Positions 17,176-25,016 of a stretch of DNA of 64,000 nucleotides are shown piece after piece (the stretch's first letter is position 1; each line of letters begins with the position of its first letter). A program made the position numbers and the translations under genes. This DNA is from SZUA-265 sp965651905 (GTDB taxonomy: Bacteria > Myxococcota_A > Polyangia > Polyangiales > Polyangiaceae), in contig CBFGUG010000036.1 of the NCBI GenBank assembly GCA_965651905.1, positions 8,416 through 72,415 on the forward strand, in the 5' to 3' direction. Under the pieces are notes generated by a model, which saw only the letters and a list, made by a program, of their open reading frames with translations, was not told the origin of the DNA and made no database searches.

Positions 17176-19533
17176 CTAGTCTTCGGTAGGCAAGCCAGTG
17201 GGACGAACGACGATCAAGCGTTGATCGTCGAGCCCGCGTCGCAACAGCTCCCCGAGCGCGGCCACGTCGACGTCGTCGCTCGGGCCACCCTGCAGGCTGA
17301 GCAAGCGCTGCCGAGGGTCGCCGAAGTTCTGCGCACGTGCCAGAACCTTGCGCAGTCGGTCGACGTCCGACTTGATGACGCGGCGTTGGCCCAGGCGTTC
17401 GATCAGCGCACGGGTTTGCATCACCGCATCGGGCAACCCTTCGGGATCGGCTCGCAAAGTGATGACCAGCGCAGCGGGTCCGTTTTTCAGTCCCAGCGCG
17501 TGCGCTTGGACGTCCCGCGCGAGCCCCGCTTCTGCTACGGCTCGCGACAGCCAACCTTCGCGGCCGCCGAGCAGGGCTGCGACCCAAGTCGCCGCCTCCA
17601 AGTCGTCAGGCGACAACGGATACAGCAGCGTAGCGAGTTCTTCTGCGGCGCCATCCTCCAGAAAGCCCGGATCGACCTGATACTCGCCGGGCGCAGGCCC
17701 TGGGCGTTTCGTTGGTGCAGGGCAATCTTGGGGCTCGCTCGGCCTGAGCACCATCAAACGCTCCGCCAGGCGCTTGCGCACCGCCTCAGCTTGCTCCGAA
17801 TCGGTGGCGAGCACCGCCAGCGTCGCCGGGCCCTCGAGCAACCCTCGCAGCGCGTCGCGACTGCGATCCGCGTCGAATTGCGTCAAGGACCCGAACGTCC
17901 CGTAGGGCAACAGCAGCGATGGCCGAGCGTCGCTGCCGAGGCGCAGCGCGAGCTCCCAGCTGGCGGCCGCCTGGGCCCCGTCCTGGAGCGCGCTCCGCGT
18001 CTGCGCGACGAGCGCAGGGTCGCTCACTGCCGCCAGCGCACTTTGGCCCAAGGCTTCGCCCAAGCGCTGCGCTGCGTCGGGGTGTGTCGAGGGCACGCTG
18101 CCGATCAGCGCCAGCCCGCGCTCCGACCACCACGCCTCGAGCTGAACGCGGTCCGTCGAGGGTGCTCCGAATCGCGCGGCCGCCGCAAACACCGCCGCGG
18201 TGTGCCCGGAGGTCGACAGCTGCTCGTGCGCGGTCGGGCAAGGGCTCGTCAAGGCGGCCCAGATGCGCCCTTGTCCGCTCTCGACCGCGCTCACGACCCG
18301 CAGTTTCGGCGGCGCGCTGGACTCGAAGGCCTTTTCGAGATCTGCGGCCTCGGGCGCCGCCGTATGGTGGCTGACGATGAAGCGGTCCGGCCCCGCCTCG
18401 AACTTGCCGGACAGTGCCGTCCAGGCCGCTCTGATCGCTGCCAAACTCGGATCGCTGGCGTCGAGCGCCTCACGCTGCGGGGACGTCGGGGTTGCCTGGT
18501 CCACCGCGCGCTGAAGTTCAGTCGCCAGCGCCTTCGCGAGCGCCCCAACTTCCGTCGCGGGTCCTCGGTCGTCAGACGACAAGCGCACGTGCAAACACGC
18601 TCCCCGCGGACGTAAGCTCGCACTGGTCGCGTCGAGTTGCCAGCCAGCCGCCTGAGCCAGCGTGCGTACGCCCGCGGCGCGCCGAGCCAACAACCGTGCG
18701 GCGCTGAGCGCGCGCTCGCCGTCGGCCGTGCGTAAGGCCACGCTCAGTGTTTCGCGGCCGCCACCGCCCTGCGCGCGGACTCGATCCGCGTCGGGCCACT
18801 CGTCGTCACTACGTTCACCCGCGGGCCACGTGGCTGCGGCGGAGTAATCGTCGGCTACGGCCTGGGTGAACTCGGCGTCCCCGACGACGGCGAGTGCAAC
18901 GCTTTCAAACCCGAGCGCGGCGCGAGCCTGCGCAGCAGAGGCATCGTCGCTTCCACTCGTGGGCTCGACGAACCCGCACGGATCATCGGGAGCAGGCGCC
19001 GCGCTGGGCGCTGCCAGCTTCGCGGTCAGCAGCGCATTCCGCAGCCGATCGACGATGCCCTTCACCTCGGGCCAACCGCCAGCTGCGCCGCTGCCTGGCT
19101 GCGCCGTGACGCTCAAGAGCAAGCTGTCCTGGCTCACTTGGCTGCTGGCGACGAATCCTGCGCTCTCCAAGGCTGCAACCGCACTCGCCGCAATGGTCCG
19201 CAGCGCGGCCGCGCCGTGGGGCAAGTACGCCGCGAGCCCGATCGCTCCGCGGGGATCGCCCTGTCGCTCGATCACGACCAGCGCGGGCTTGTCACTGGCG
19301 TTGTGCGTCGGCAGCTCGACGGGCGCCGCACCTGGCCGCGGCGCAGGAGAAGAACACCCAGAAAACGCGAGCGCGCCGAAACCCACCCCGGCCAAACACA
19401 CCAGCCGCGCCAGCCGCACCAGGCTGCCGCGTCGTCCGCTGGCGCTCCGTCTCTCTACGTATTGGGTCAGTCTCGACTCGACCCGACTGTTTCGTCCTTG
19501 TCCCGGTTCCGGCACGGCCCGGGGGCATACCAC
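17176..19533 (-). CDS. Lipoprotein with degenerate M16 (insulinase-like) peptidase fold
   Basis: Up to 785 residues. A lipoprotein signal (CLAGVGFGALAFSGC) sits far inside the longest frame, so the GTG at 19419 (VRLARLVCLAGVGF) may be the true start. Downstream, the repeated alpha/beta layout and segments such as LAREVQ-like AEAGLARDVQAHALGLKNG, followed by VKSDVDRLRKVLARAQNFGDP, resemble the C-terminal halves of M16 zinc peptidases. The HxxEH zinc motif is absent: the expected place near residue 100 reads YLPHGAAAL. It is therefore probably a non-catalytic partner subunit or a diverged family member at the periplasmic membrane face. No catalytic M16 partner is adjacent. Family assignment is moderate. 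Confidence 0.6.
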   Translation of the reverse strand: MVCPRAVPEPGQGRNSRVESRLTQYVERRSASGRRGSLVRLARLVCLAGVGFGALAFSGCSSPAPRPGAAPVELPTHNASDKPALVVIERQGDPRGAIGLAAYLPHGAAALRTIAASAVAALESAGFVASSQVSQDSLLLSVTAQPGSGAAGGWPEVKGIVDRLRNALLTAKLAAPSAAPAPDDPCGFVEPTSGSDDASAAQARAALGFESVALAVVGDAEFTQAVADDYSAAATWPAGERSDDEWPDADRVRAQGGGGRETLSVALRTADGERALSAARLLARRAAGVRTLAQAAGWQLDATSASLRPRGACLHVRLSSDDRGPATEVGALAKALATELQRAVDQATPTSPQREALDASDPSLAAIRAAWTALSGKFEAGPDRFIVSHHTAAPEAADLEKAFESSAPPKLRVVSAVESGQGRIWAALTSPCPTAHEQLSTSGHTAAVFAAAARFGAPSTDRVQLEAWWSERGLALIGSVPSTHPDAAQRLGEALGQSALAAVSDPALVAQTRSALQDGAQAAASWELALRLGSDARPSLLLPYGTFGSLTQFDADRSRDALRGLLEGPATLAVLATDSEQAEAVRKRLAERLMVLRPSEPQDCPAPTKRPGPAPGEYQVDPGFLEDGAAEELATLLYPLSPDDLEAATWVAALLGGREGWLSRAVAEAGLARDVQAHALGLKNGPAALVITLRADPEGLPDAVMQTRALIERLGQRRVIKSDVDRLRKVLARAQNFGDPRQRLLSLQGGPSDDVDVAALGELLRRGLDDQRLIVVRPTGLPTED

Positions 19534-19588
19534 AGGGCACCGCCGCGCCCTACGATTGCTCGGCCGGACCCGGCCAAACCTCCGCCAC

Positions 19589-20212
19589 TCACGCAGCGAG
19601 AGGTTCGGCGCGCATCATGCGCATGAGGCGGCATCGGATCTTGTGCTTCTTGGAGTACACGGTCTTGACGCTGATGCCCATCTCGTCGGCGATCTGCTCG
19701 GGCTCCAGGCCCTGCTCGAAGTACAGCTCGACGAATTGGCGGTCCTTGTCCGAAAACTCTTCGAGCAGTGCCGTGACGTGGGCGGCTTCTTCACGCACCG
19801 CGCAGATGTCGAAGGGGCTCGGCGTGCCCGTCGAGGGCGGCTCTTGGTCCGTCTCCTCGGTCTTCGGGTCGCGACGACGGCTGCGCAAGAAGTCGTAAGC
19901 GGCGTGGGTCGCCAACATGCCGAGCCAGGTGCTCAGCCGCGTGCCGCGCTCGGGGTCGTAACTGCGCAGCTTGCGCTTGTCGCGCGAGAGTAACTGCACA
20001 CACAAGGTGGCGTAGACTTCGCGGGTGTCTTCGTCGCTGGTCAGCGCACCGAAGCGATTGAGCACGCGAGAGATGCAGCGCTGAATGACGCGTGAGTAGC
20101 TGACGTTGAACTGGCGCCAGGCCTGGGCGTCGTCTTCGAGCAGGTCGGCGATCAGCTGCTGCTCGTCGGTGGGGGAAAGGGGAAGGACGGAAAGATTAGG
20201 TGCGTGTGACAT
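19589..20212 (-). CDS. RNA polymerase sigma-70 family factor (ECF-like)
   Basis: 207 residues. Region 2 spans roughly residues 30-110, with DEDTREVYATLCVQLL, KLRSYDPERGTRLSTWLGMLA and HAAYDFLRSRRRD as in sigma factors of this size. Region 4 near the C terminus contains FVELYFEQGLEPEQIADEMG plus ISVKTVYSKKHKIRCRLMRMM, a helix-turn-helix for -35 recognition. The linker is rich in Pro, Thr and Glu. No anti-sigma gene is visible next to it; the downstream lipoprotein on the same strand starts 56 bp later. The region 4 HTH makes the class clear, but the regulon cannot be inferred. Confidence 0.88.
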   Translation of the reverse strand: MSHAPNLSVLPLSPTDEQQLIADLLEDDAQAWRQFNVSYSRVIQRCISRVLNRFGALTSDEDTREVYATLCVQLLSRDKRKLRSYDPERGTRLSTWLGMLATHAAYDFLRSRRRDPKTEETDQEPPSTGTPSPFDICAVREEAAHVTALLEEFSDKDRQFVELYFEQGLEPEQIADEMGISVKTVYSKKHKIRCRLMRMMRAEPLAA

Positions 20213-20433
20213 GTGCGGCGGTTCTCCAGGGGCGGGCTTCGTTGTCCCGACACACCCCCTAGAGCACCCATCATGCCAGCTTTATTTTTGTGCAATTTCA
20301 GACACTTGAGGGCGCGCAACAAGCGTAACACCGTAACACTTCGAGCTGGGATCGTGACGCCGCTTGCATCAAGAGTTGTTACGCGGACACAGTTGAGAAA
20401 CTTCCCCCCATGGGTCACGCTCAGGCGACGCAC

Positions 20434-20904
20434 ATGTGGGGCCGAATTCGAGCTTGGGTGATGCTTTCATGGGCATGGCTGCTGATGACCAGCTCGCGCC
20501 TCCTAGGCATCGGGCAGCGGTATGGTCTCGAAGCCTTCTCCCGCAACTACGCAAGCGACGGCGCAGTACCACTCAGCGACGACGACCGCGCCCTGCTGCT
20601 CCAAGCAGGACGCTGCATCGCCTGCGGACGCTGCGAACGCGGCGACGCCGCCGTGTCAGCACAACACGGCGCCAGTTACCCAGGCCTGATGACCCTAGTG
20701 CTCGCCACAACCCGCAACCGCCCCGACTTCGCCCAAGCCAGCCCCGCCTGGGCGCTGTTATCCGAAAGCACCCTACGCGAACGCGAGCAGCGCTGTCCTA
20801 CCGCCGTACCCTTGGCGGAAATTGGCGCGATGATGCAGCGGCTGGGGGCGGCTGATGGCGCCAAGATTACTCCGGGCACTCATCCCAAATCTCCGTCTCG
20901 GTGA
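20434..20904 (+). CDS. Putative membrane-anchored 4Fe-4S protein
   Basis: About 156 residues from the ATG at 20434; other in-frame starts are 20410 and 20461. The N terminus holds one hydrophobic segment (AWVMLSWAWLLMTSSRLLGI). The soluble part has CIACGRCERGD, three cysteines spaced like a 4Fe-4S ligand set. A later RCPTAVPLAEIG gives a Cys-Pro, but about 50 residues further on than in ordinary ferredoxin motifs. This resembles the cluster part of GlpC/SdhB-like iron-sulfur subunits with a long insertion. The gene converges on a lipoprotein gene and overlaps it by 38 nt on the opposite strand. An electron-transfer role is inferred; no redox partner is adjacent. Confidence 0.55.
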   Translation: MWGRIRAWVMLSWAWLLMTSSRLLGIGQRYGLEAFSRNYASDGAVPLSDDDRALLLQAGRCIACGRCERGDAAVSAQHGASYPGLMTLVLATTRNRPDFAQASPAWALLSESTLREREQRCPTAVPLAEIGAMMQRLGAADGAKITPGTHPKSPSR

Positions 20905-21445
20905 ACACGAACGGCTTGTCGATGCGCGGTATCTCCGCGAACACGTAGGGCCAGGACTCAGCGCCCAAGCTAATGCAATGGTTGTGGAGCATGAGGGTCA
21001 CGGACACGTCATTGGCGCGCTCTTCCACCGACGTGATCTTCAAGTCGGTGGTGCAGCCCTTCAGTCGCCATGTTGTCGCGCCTACCACCATGCTGGTCTC
21101 GAAGTTCACGGTGGGCAGCTCGCCCGTGCTGTTGACATTCGCCAGTGCCTCGTCGAAGGCTGTCTGGTCTCGAATCACTTCCTGCACCAGGCGGTCGGGC
21201 TCGGAGAACGCACAATTCGAGGTCTTCAAGACGGTGAAGGGCACCTCAGCACCGTCCCCCTGATCGTTGCCCTCAACACCGTCACTCTCTGCGGCCGTCA
21301 GCTCACCTCGCGACGTGGAGGCATCCGAGTCAGAGCCGCACGCGCTCAGCAATCCCAGCATTCCGACAGTTCCCGCAGCACTCAGCGCCTGCGCGAGGCG
21401 CGGAGTGTGGCCCTGGAGATTTGGCGTCTGCAACGAACGCTTCAT
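20867..21445 (-). CDS. Predicted lipoprotein, PrcB-like domain
   Basis: 192 residues from the ATG at 21445 (MKRSLQTPNLQ). A lipoprotein signal ends GMLGLLSAC, followed by an acidic Ser/Asp/Glu linker and one compact domain. The core (VIRDQTAFDEALAN, FETSMVVGATTW, VTLMLHNHC) recalls the PrcB C-terminal / protease-stabilising type of beta domain, but I rate this similarity as weak. Four cysteines in the mature part could form disulfides. It is likely exported and lipid-anchored. Its 3' end overlaps the convergent Fe-S gene. Function unknown. Confidence 0.65.
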   Translation of the reverse strand: MKRSLQTPNLQGHTPRLAQALSAAGTVGMLGLLSACGSDSDASTSRGELTAAESDGVEGNDQGDGAEVPFTVLKTSNCAFSEPDRLVQEVIRDQTAFDEALANVNSTGELPTVNFETSMVVGATTWRLKGCTTDLKITSVEERANDVSVTLMLHNHCISLGAESWPYVFAEIPRIDKPFVFTETEIWDECPE

Positions 21446-21599
21446 TCGGCACTCGATCCGATACACGACGACTGAGCCTGGGTGATCGCAAGGAGTGTGA
21501 GAGGGCCAGCGCTGCGAGGCAATGCCTTTGAGCTGTCTCACCGCCTCGCAGTTGCGGAAGGGCTGTCCCCAGGCATTGCAAGCGAGCCACGCTGCTCGT

Positions 21600-22240
21600 T
21601 CACGACCCAACTTTCCGTAAATCCTCTCGCGTCATCGGTCCTTTCAGCCAACTGAGCGCGGTGCGCGATTGCAGCAAGCCGAGTTCGTTTGGGCGGTGGA
21701 GGTTGCGTAGGAGGAACCAGCGGGGGGCGAGGGCCTTGAGCACGGAGCGGAGTTGGTCTTGGTTGGTGCGGGCGCCTTGGGTGTGGGTCATGGCTTCGAC
21801 GACGCGGCGGCGATCGGCGTCGGTGGAGAGACGACCGAGACACCAGAAGCCGGCGTTGGACAGGATGCGGTAGTCGACGTCCATCGGGTTTTGGGTAGCG
21901 ACGACGACGCCGAGACCGTAGGAGCGGGCTTGTTTGAAGAGCGAGAGCAGCGGTTTTTTGGTGGGTGGGTTTTTGGGATGGGGCGGCGCGAAACCATAAA
22001 CTTCATCGAAGACGAGCAGCGCGCGCAGGTGCTCGTACCGGGCTGGGTGCGCACCCAAGCGAGTAACTGGTCGAGCACGATGCCGAGCACCAGCAAACGC
22101 TCGTCGTCGTCGAGGTGGGCGACGCTGACGATGGTGGCAGGCGTGCGAGCTCGATCGCTGTCACGCGAGAGGGTGCAGCGAAGTGTTCACGTTGGTGGAC
22201 TCGGTCGTCGCAGGGCGTATCCTGACGCGACAACTTGCGG
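21600..22240 (-). pseudogene. Remnant of a HerA/FtsK-type ATPase, frameshifted and 5'-truncated
   Basis: The intact frame 21600-22058 encodes ALLVFDEVYGFAPPHPKNPP (a Walker B-like stretch), then VVVATQNPMDVDYRILSNAG and GRLSTDADRRRVVEAM, typical of the C-terminal half of HerA-like ATP-binding proteins. Just upstream the homologous sequence TIVSVAHLDDDERLLVLGIV continues in a different frame, joined near 22040 by an apparent one-base loss. A second frame change near 22140 precedes IELAR. The nucleotide-binding P-loop and everything before it are missing. It cannot make an active protein. Confidence 0.75.
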
Positions 22241-22319
22241 GACTACGATGCGAACTACGACGCCCACGACGGTGCGCTGCTCCACCACACCTGACTCGGT
22301 GCCCAGGCCCCATTCCAAG

Positions 22320-23117
22320 ATGGGAGCAACGGCTCGCGCAATCCCTGTGGCGCTTGTCATTGCTTGCGGGTCCTCGTCCGAGTCGCCTAATCAGCTGACG
22401 ATCGCAGGGGATGAGCCCGTATTCGAAATGGCGTCAACTGGTTCGGGCACTAGCGACATGCCCGCATGTTCGGAGCAGAGTGCGGGGAACTCAGCCGTAG
22501 TGGACGTAGACGCAGCATCGTCGTGGTGGCGGATGGACCCTCCCGTTGCGTACTCTGGCGAGGCTCGCATCGAGCGTTTACCTGACGACGAGACTGTTCG
22601 GATCGTTTTCGAGCGGGACGAGATGGTTGGTCGGGAGTTGTTGCTGAACATCGAGCGACCGAGCTTCGTGTCGGGCCTGGAGTCAGGGGCCACCGTGTAC
22701 GTGAAGCTGTTGGGACGTGACACGAGTCTGGTTAATTCATCCCCCACCTACGTTGCTGTGTTGGATTCCCAGGGGACGCTATTGGCCGCGGAGTACGCGG
22801 GCCCTTCATCAGCAGAACAACTGCGGGAAGTCGTGGCAGCAGGGGGCTTTGAACTCGCGCTGCGGGCCGCCTGTACGTTCGAGCCAAGTACTCCGTCTTG
22901 TCTCACTGACGGGGCAGGAGTGCGTCTCGGCTTGACGATTGGAGACTCGCAGGAACTGTTCGAGGGCGAGTCGGGCACCGTGGAGCTGAACGACGAATCG
23001 TACGCGGTAGGGGTGGATGTTGCGCGACGCACGACCGGCACCCCGAGCTCGACTTGCGATGACTTCGAAGGCCCCACGGAACGCCTGGAGTTCTCGATGC
23101 TGCGCCTGCAGCCGTGA
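22320..23117 (+). CDS. Predicted lipoprotein, unknown function
   Basis: 265 residues starting MGATARAIPVALVIACGSSSE: a short signal and a lipobox-like VIAC, followed by a Ser/Gly linker. The mature part is beta-rich and acidic, with phrases such as GATVYVKLLGRDTSLV and DGAGVRLGLTIGDSQELF. Eight cysteines include the acylation site. The start lies just after the truncated ATPase remnant, and the gene may have lost its original upstream context. It has the same style as the next lipoprotein downstream (23382-24083), so they may be paralogous surface proteins, although identity is not visible by eye. No family recognised. Confidence 0.6.
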   Translation: MGATARAIPVALVIACGSSSESPNQLTIAGDEPVFEMASTGSGTSDMPACSEQSAGNSAVVDVDAASSWWRMDPPVAYSGEARIERLPDDETVRIVFERDEMVGRELLLNIERPSFVSGLESGATVYVKLLGRDTSLVNSSPTYVAVLDSQGTLLAAEYAGPSSAEQLREVVAAGGFELALRAACTFEPSTPSCLTDGAGVRLGLTIGDSQELFEGESGTVELNDESYAVGVDVARRTTGTPSSTCDDFEGPTERLEFSMLRLQP

Positions 23118-23253
23118 TCGGTGTTTGGCCGGTAGGGGACCGGGAGCGCTGCCCGATGACGACGCCCCTAGCCGACAGTGGCCAAGAACCACTTCAACAA
23201 ACCGTCGCGTCGTCAGCTGGCGCGACGGTTGCTCATGTCCGGGCATGTTGGGA

Positions 23254-23295
23254 CTGGCTGCATGCTGAAAGCCGAGGTATCTTCGATGACGATGG
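23254..23295 (+). repeat. 42-bp direct repeat, copy 1 (orphan Uma2 leader)
   Basis: Matches 24253-24294 with a single mismatch. The second copy is the leader, ribosome-binding site (GAGGT) and first codons of the Uma2 gene. Here the same start ATGACGATG is followed after three codons by a stop, so only the leader survives. Confidence 0.85.
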
Positions 23296-23381
23296 GGGTC
23301 TGAAAAGGAACAGCGAAGTGTTGGTACAGTCATCAACCCAAAGGGTGGTGGTGCATGTTAACTATCTCTGAATGCAAGGCA

Positions 23382-24083
23382 ATGGGTCGTGTCCTTCTCT
23401 TGGTTCACCTTTGCGGGGCGGTAGCTGGCTGCAACGGCGGTGGGCAGTCAGCCACTGACGATGAACAGCAGCCCGGGACCTTGGGCGCGGTCGAGCAGGA
23501 TGCTCCGTCCGCTAGTGAGACGTCTTCGGGGGCGGCAACCGCCTCCGAGGTTTCCGAAGCTCAGACCCTGATGGACGTGACTATAGGAGCGGAGATCACA
23601 AAGCTGACGGGTGGCTTCGGGAACATGGCGATAAGTCAGGCCAACGGAGAGTCTGAACAGAGCTTGACGTTAAGCGTGTCCGCTCGAGAAGCGGGCGTAC
23701 AACTTGGGATCCAGGTCATACTGCTGGGCACGCTCGACGCTAGTGCACTGAACAGAGAGTACCCGATTGAGGAGGTGCACGCGGGCGATCCCGTCCAGGT
23801 TATCGTGACGCTCAATGGAGACCCCGTGACGTCCGGCGGAACTGTCGAGCTAACGGGAATGTCGGAAGAAAACCTGCGAGGTTCCGTCGTGGCGACAGGT
23901 CCTGATGGTTCTGATGTCGTGGCTCAGTTCAGCTCAAATCTAGCCGTGAATTGCTTCATCGTGGCGGGTGAAACTCAGGAGAACCCGCATGTCGGCCAGC
24001 CTGACTCGGTGACCATGGTCTCTGACGAAAATCTCGCGAGCGCGTTCTGCAAAGACACTATGCAAGTCCTGGGGGGCGACTAG
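23382..24083 (+). CDS. Predicted lipoprotein, unknown function
   Basis: About 233 residues from the ATG at 23382 (MGRVLLLVHLCGAVAGC), chosen because it starts directly at a lipoprotein signal with an AGC lipobox and has AAGG just upstream; an ATG nine codons earlier is possible. The mature N terminus is a Ser/Ala/Glu linker. The folded part carries an immunoglobulin-like rhythm (QSLTLSVSAREAG, VQVIVTLNGDPVTSGGTVELTG). Two C-terminal cysteines (VNCFIV, AFCKD) may pair. It lies between the two copies of the 42-bp repeat and ends before a strong hairpin. Probably a cell-surface lipoprotein. Confidence 0.6.
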   Translation: MGRVLLLVHLCGAVAGCNGGGQSATDDEQQPGTLGAVEQDAPSASETSSGAATASEVSEAQTLMDVTIGAEITKLTGGFGNMAISQANGESEQSLTLSVSAREAGVQLGIQVILLGTLDASALNREYPIEEVHAGDPVQVIVTLNGDPVTSGGTVELTGMSEENLRGSVVATGPDGSDVVAQFSSNLAVNCFIVAGETQENPHVGQPDSVTMVSDENLASAFCKDTMQVLGGD

Positions 24084-24150
24084 TTGAGCGCGCTTTGGCG
24101 GGCAAGAAGACAGCGCTGACCACACTCGATTCCAGGCTAGTCCAAGAAAC

Positions 24151-24186
24151 CGAAGGCCCCGATCTCAGACCAGGGAGGGGCCTTCG
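24151..24186 (+). terminator. Stem-loop after the lipoprotein gene
   Basis: A ten-base stem CGAAGGCCCC / GGGGCCTTCG with a 16-nt loop, 67 bp after the stop. It is GC-rich and well placed for termination, though no run of T follows. Confidence 0.6.
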
Positions 24187-24252
24187 CATGCCATGTTCAT
24201 GGTCGCGACGATCGAACAAACAGTAAGTGGGCGCCGTGCCCCGCATGCTGCG

Positions 24253-24294
24253 CTGGCTGCATGCTGAAAGGCGAGGTATCTTCGATGACGATGG
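24253..24294 (+). repeat. 42-bp direct repeat, copy 2 (Uma2 leader and start)
   Basis: Covers GAGGT at about 24272 and the start codon at 24285. It differs from 23254-23295 at one base. Confidence 0.85.
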
Positions 24295-24995
24295 CGACTC
24301 GAACTTCGACAGGGGTTGGCCAGCAGCTGCGTTACGTGGAGCAGCGCGCGCCGATCGTCTTTCCGGTGTCGGAGAAAGTGCCTGAGTCCCAGCTGCACGT
24401 GTTGCTGCGCATGCTGCTCTACTCGTTGTTACGGAGCGCGTTCGGGAAGAGCTTCACGGTGTGTTCGGACCAGTTCGTGTACTTCGATGCGGAGAATCCG
24501 AAGCAGTGTTTGGCGCCCGACGCGTTCGTGCGTCGCGTCGCGCAGACCGAGTTCGTGCGCTCGTGGAAGGTGTGGGAGCGGGGCGCGCCCGAATTGGCCG
24601 TAGAGATCGTGAGCGATGGCGACGAGTTCGACTTGCCGTGGGAGCGCACGATGGCGCGTTATCGGCAGCTGGGCGTGAGTGAACTCGTGCGCTTTCACCC
24701 CGAAAGTGAGCGGCGGGCATTACGCGTATGGGATCGTGTGCAGGGGACCCTCGTCGAGCGGGAGGTTTCGAACGAGCGCGCTCGTTCGCTCATTCTGCCC
24801 ATCGAGTGGGTGGTCGCGCCCGCCGACGACTGGTTGCCGCGCGCACTCCGCTTCGAGCGCGATGGCGAGCTCGTGCTGACGGACCAAGAAGCACTGCAAG
24901 CCGCCCGCGACGCGGAGGAAACTGCACGCTCCGCGACGGAAGCTGCAGAAGCCCGCATCAGGGAGCTCGAAGCGGAGCTGCGTCGACGTCGCTGA
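24285..24995 (+). CDS. Uma2-family (DUF820, PD-(D/E)XK-like) protein with coiled-coil tail
   Basis: 236 residues from the ATG at 24285, which follows GAGGT at a proper distance. The core has the Uma2 layout: DQFVYFDAENPKQCLAPDAFV (containing the conserved PD), then LAVEIVSDGDEFDLPWERTMA and YRQLGVSELVRFHPE, with acidic residues and E-x-hydrophobic strands of the restriction-endonuclease fold. The last 40 residues form an Ala/Glu/Arg helix (ARDAEETARSATEAAEARIRELEAEL), common in these proteins. Cellular roles are poorly known; families expand in cyanobacteria and myxobacteria. The duplicated leader upstream suggests that a second copy once existed. Confidence 0.8.
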   Translation: MTMATRTSTGVGQQLRYVEQRAPIVFPVSEKVPESQLHVLLRMLLYSLLRSAFGKSFTVCSDQFVYFDAENPKQCLAPDAFVRRVAQTEFVRSWKVWERGAPELAVEIVSDGDEFDLPWERTMARYRQLGVSELVRFHPESERRALRVWDRVQGTLVEREVSNERARSLILPIEWVVAPADDWLPRALRFERDGELVLTDQEALQAARDAEETARSATEAAEARIRELEAELRRRR

Positions 24996-25016
24996 AGCGT
25001 CAGCGCGCCAACCTCG

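Noticed and set aside
15475..18615. 1046-codon open frame on the plus strand
   Set aside because: It lies entirely opposite guaA and the M16-like gene, has no family-like motifs, and follows from high GC in the antisense frame.
20213..25000. Insertion sequence in the accessory patch
   Set aside because: No transposase, terminal inverted repeats or target duplication seen; the 42-bp repeat is direct and belongs to a gene leader.
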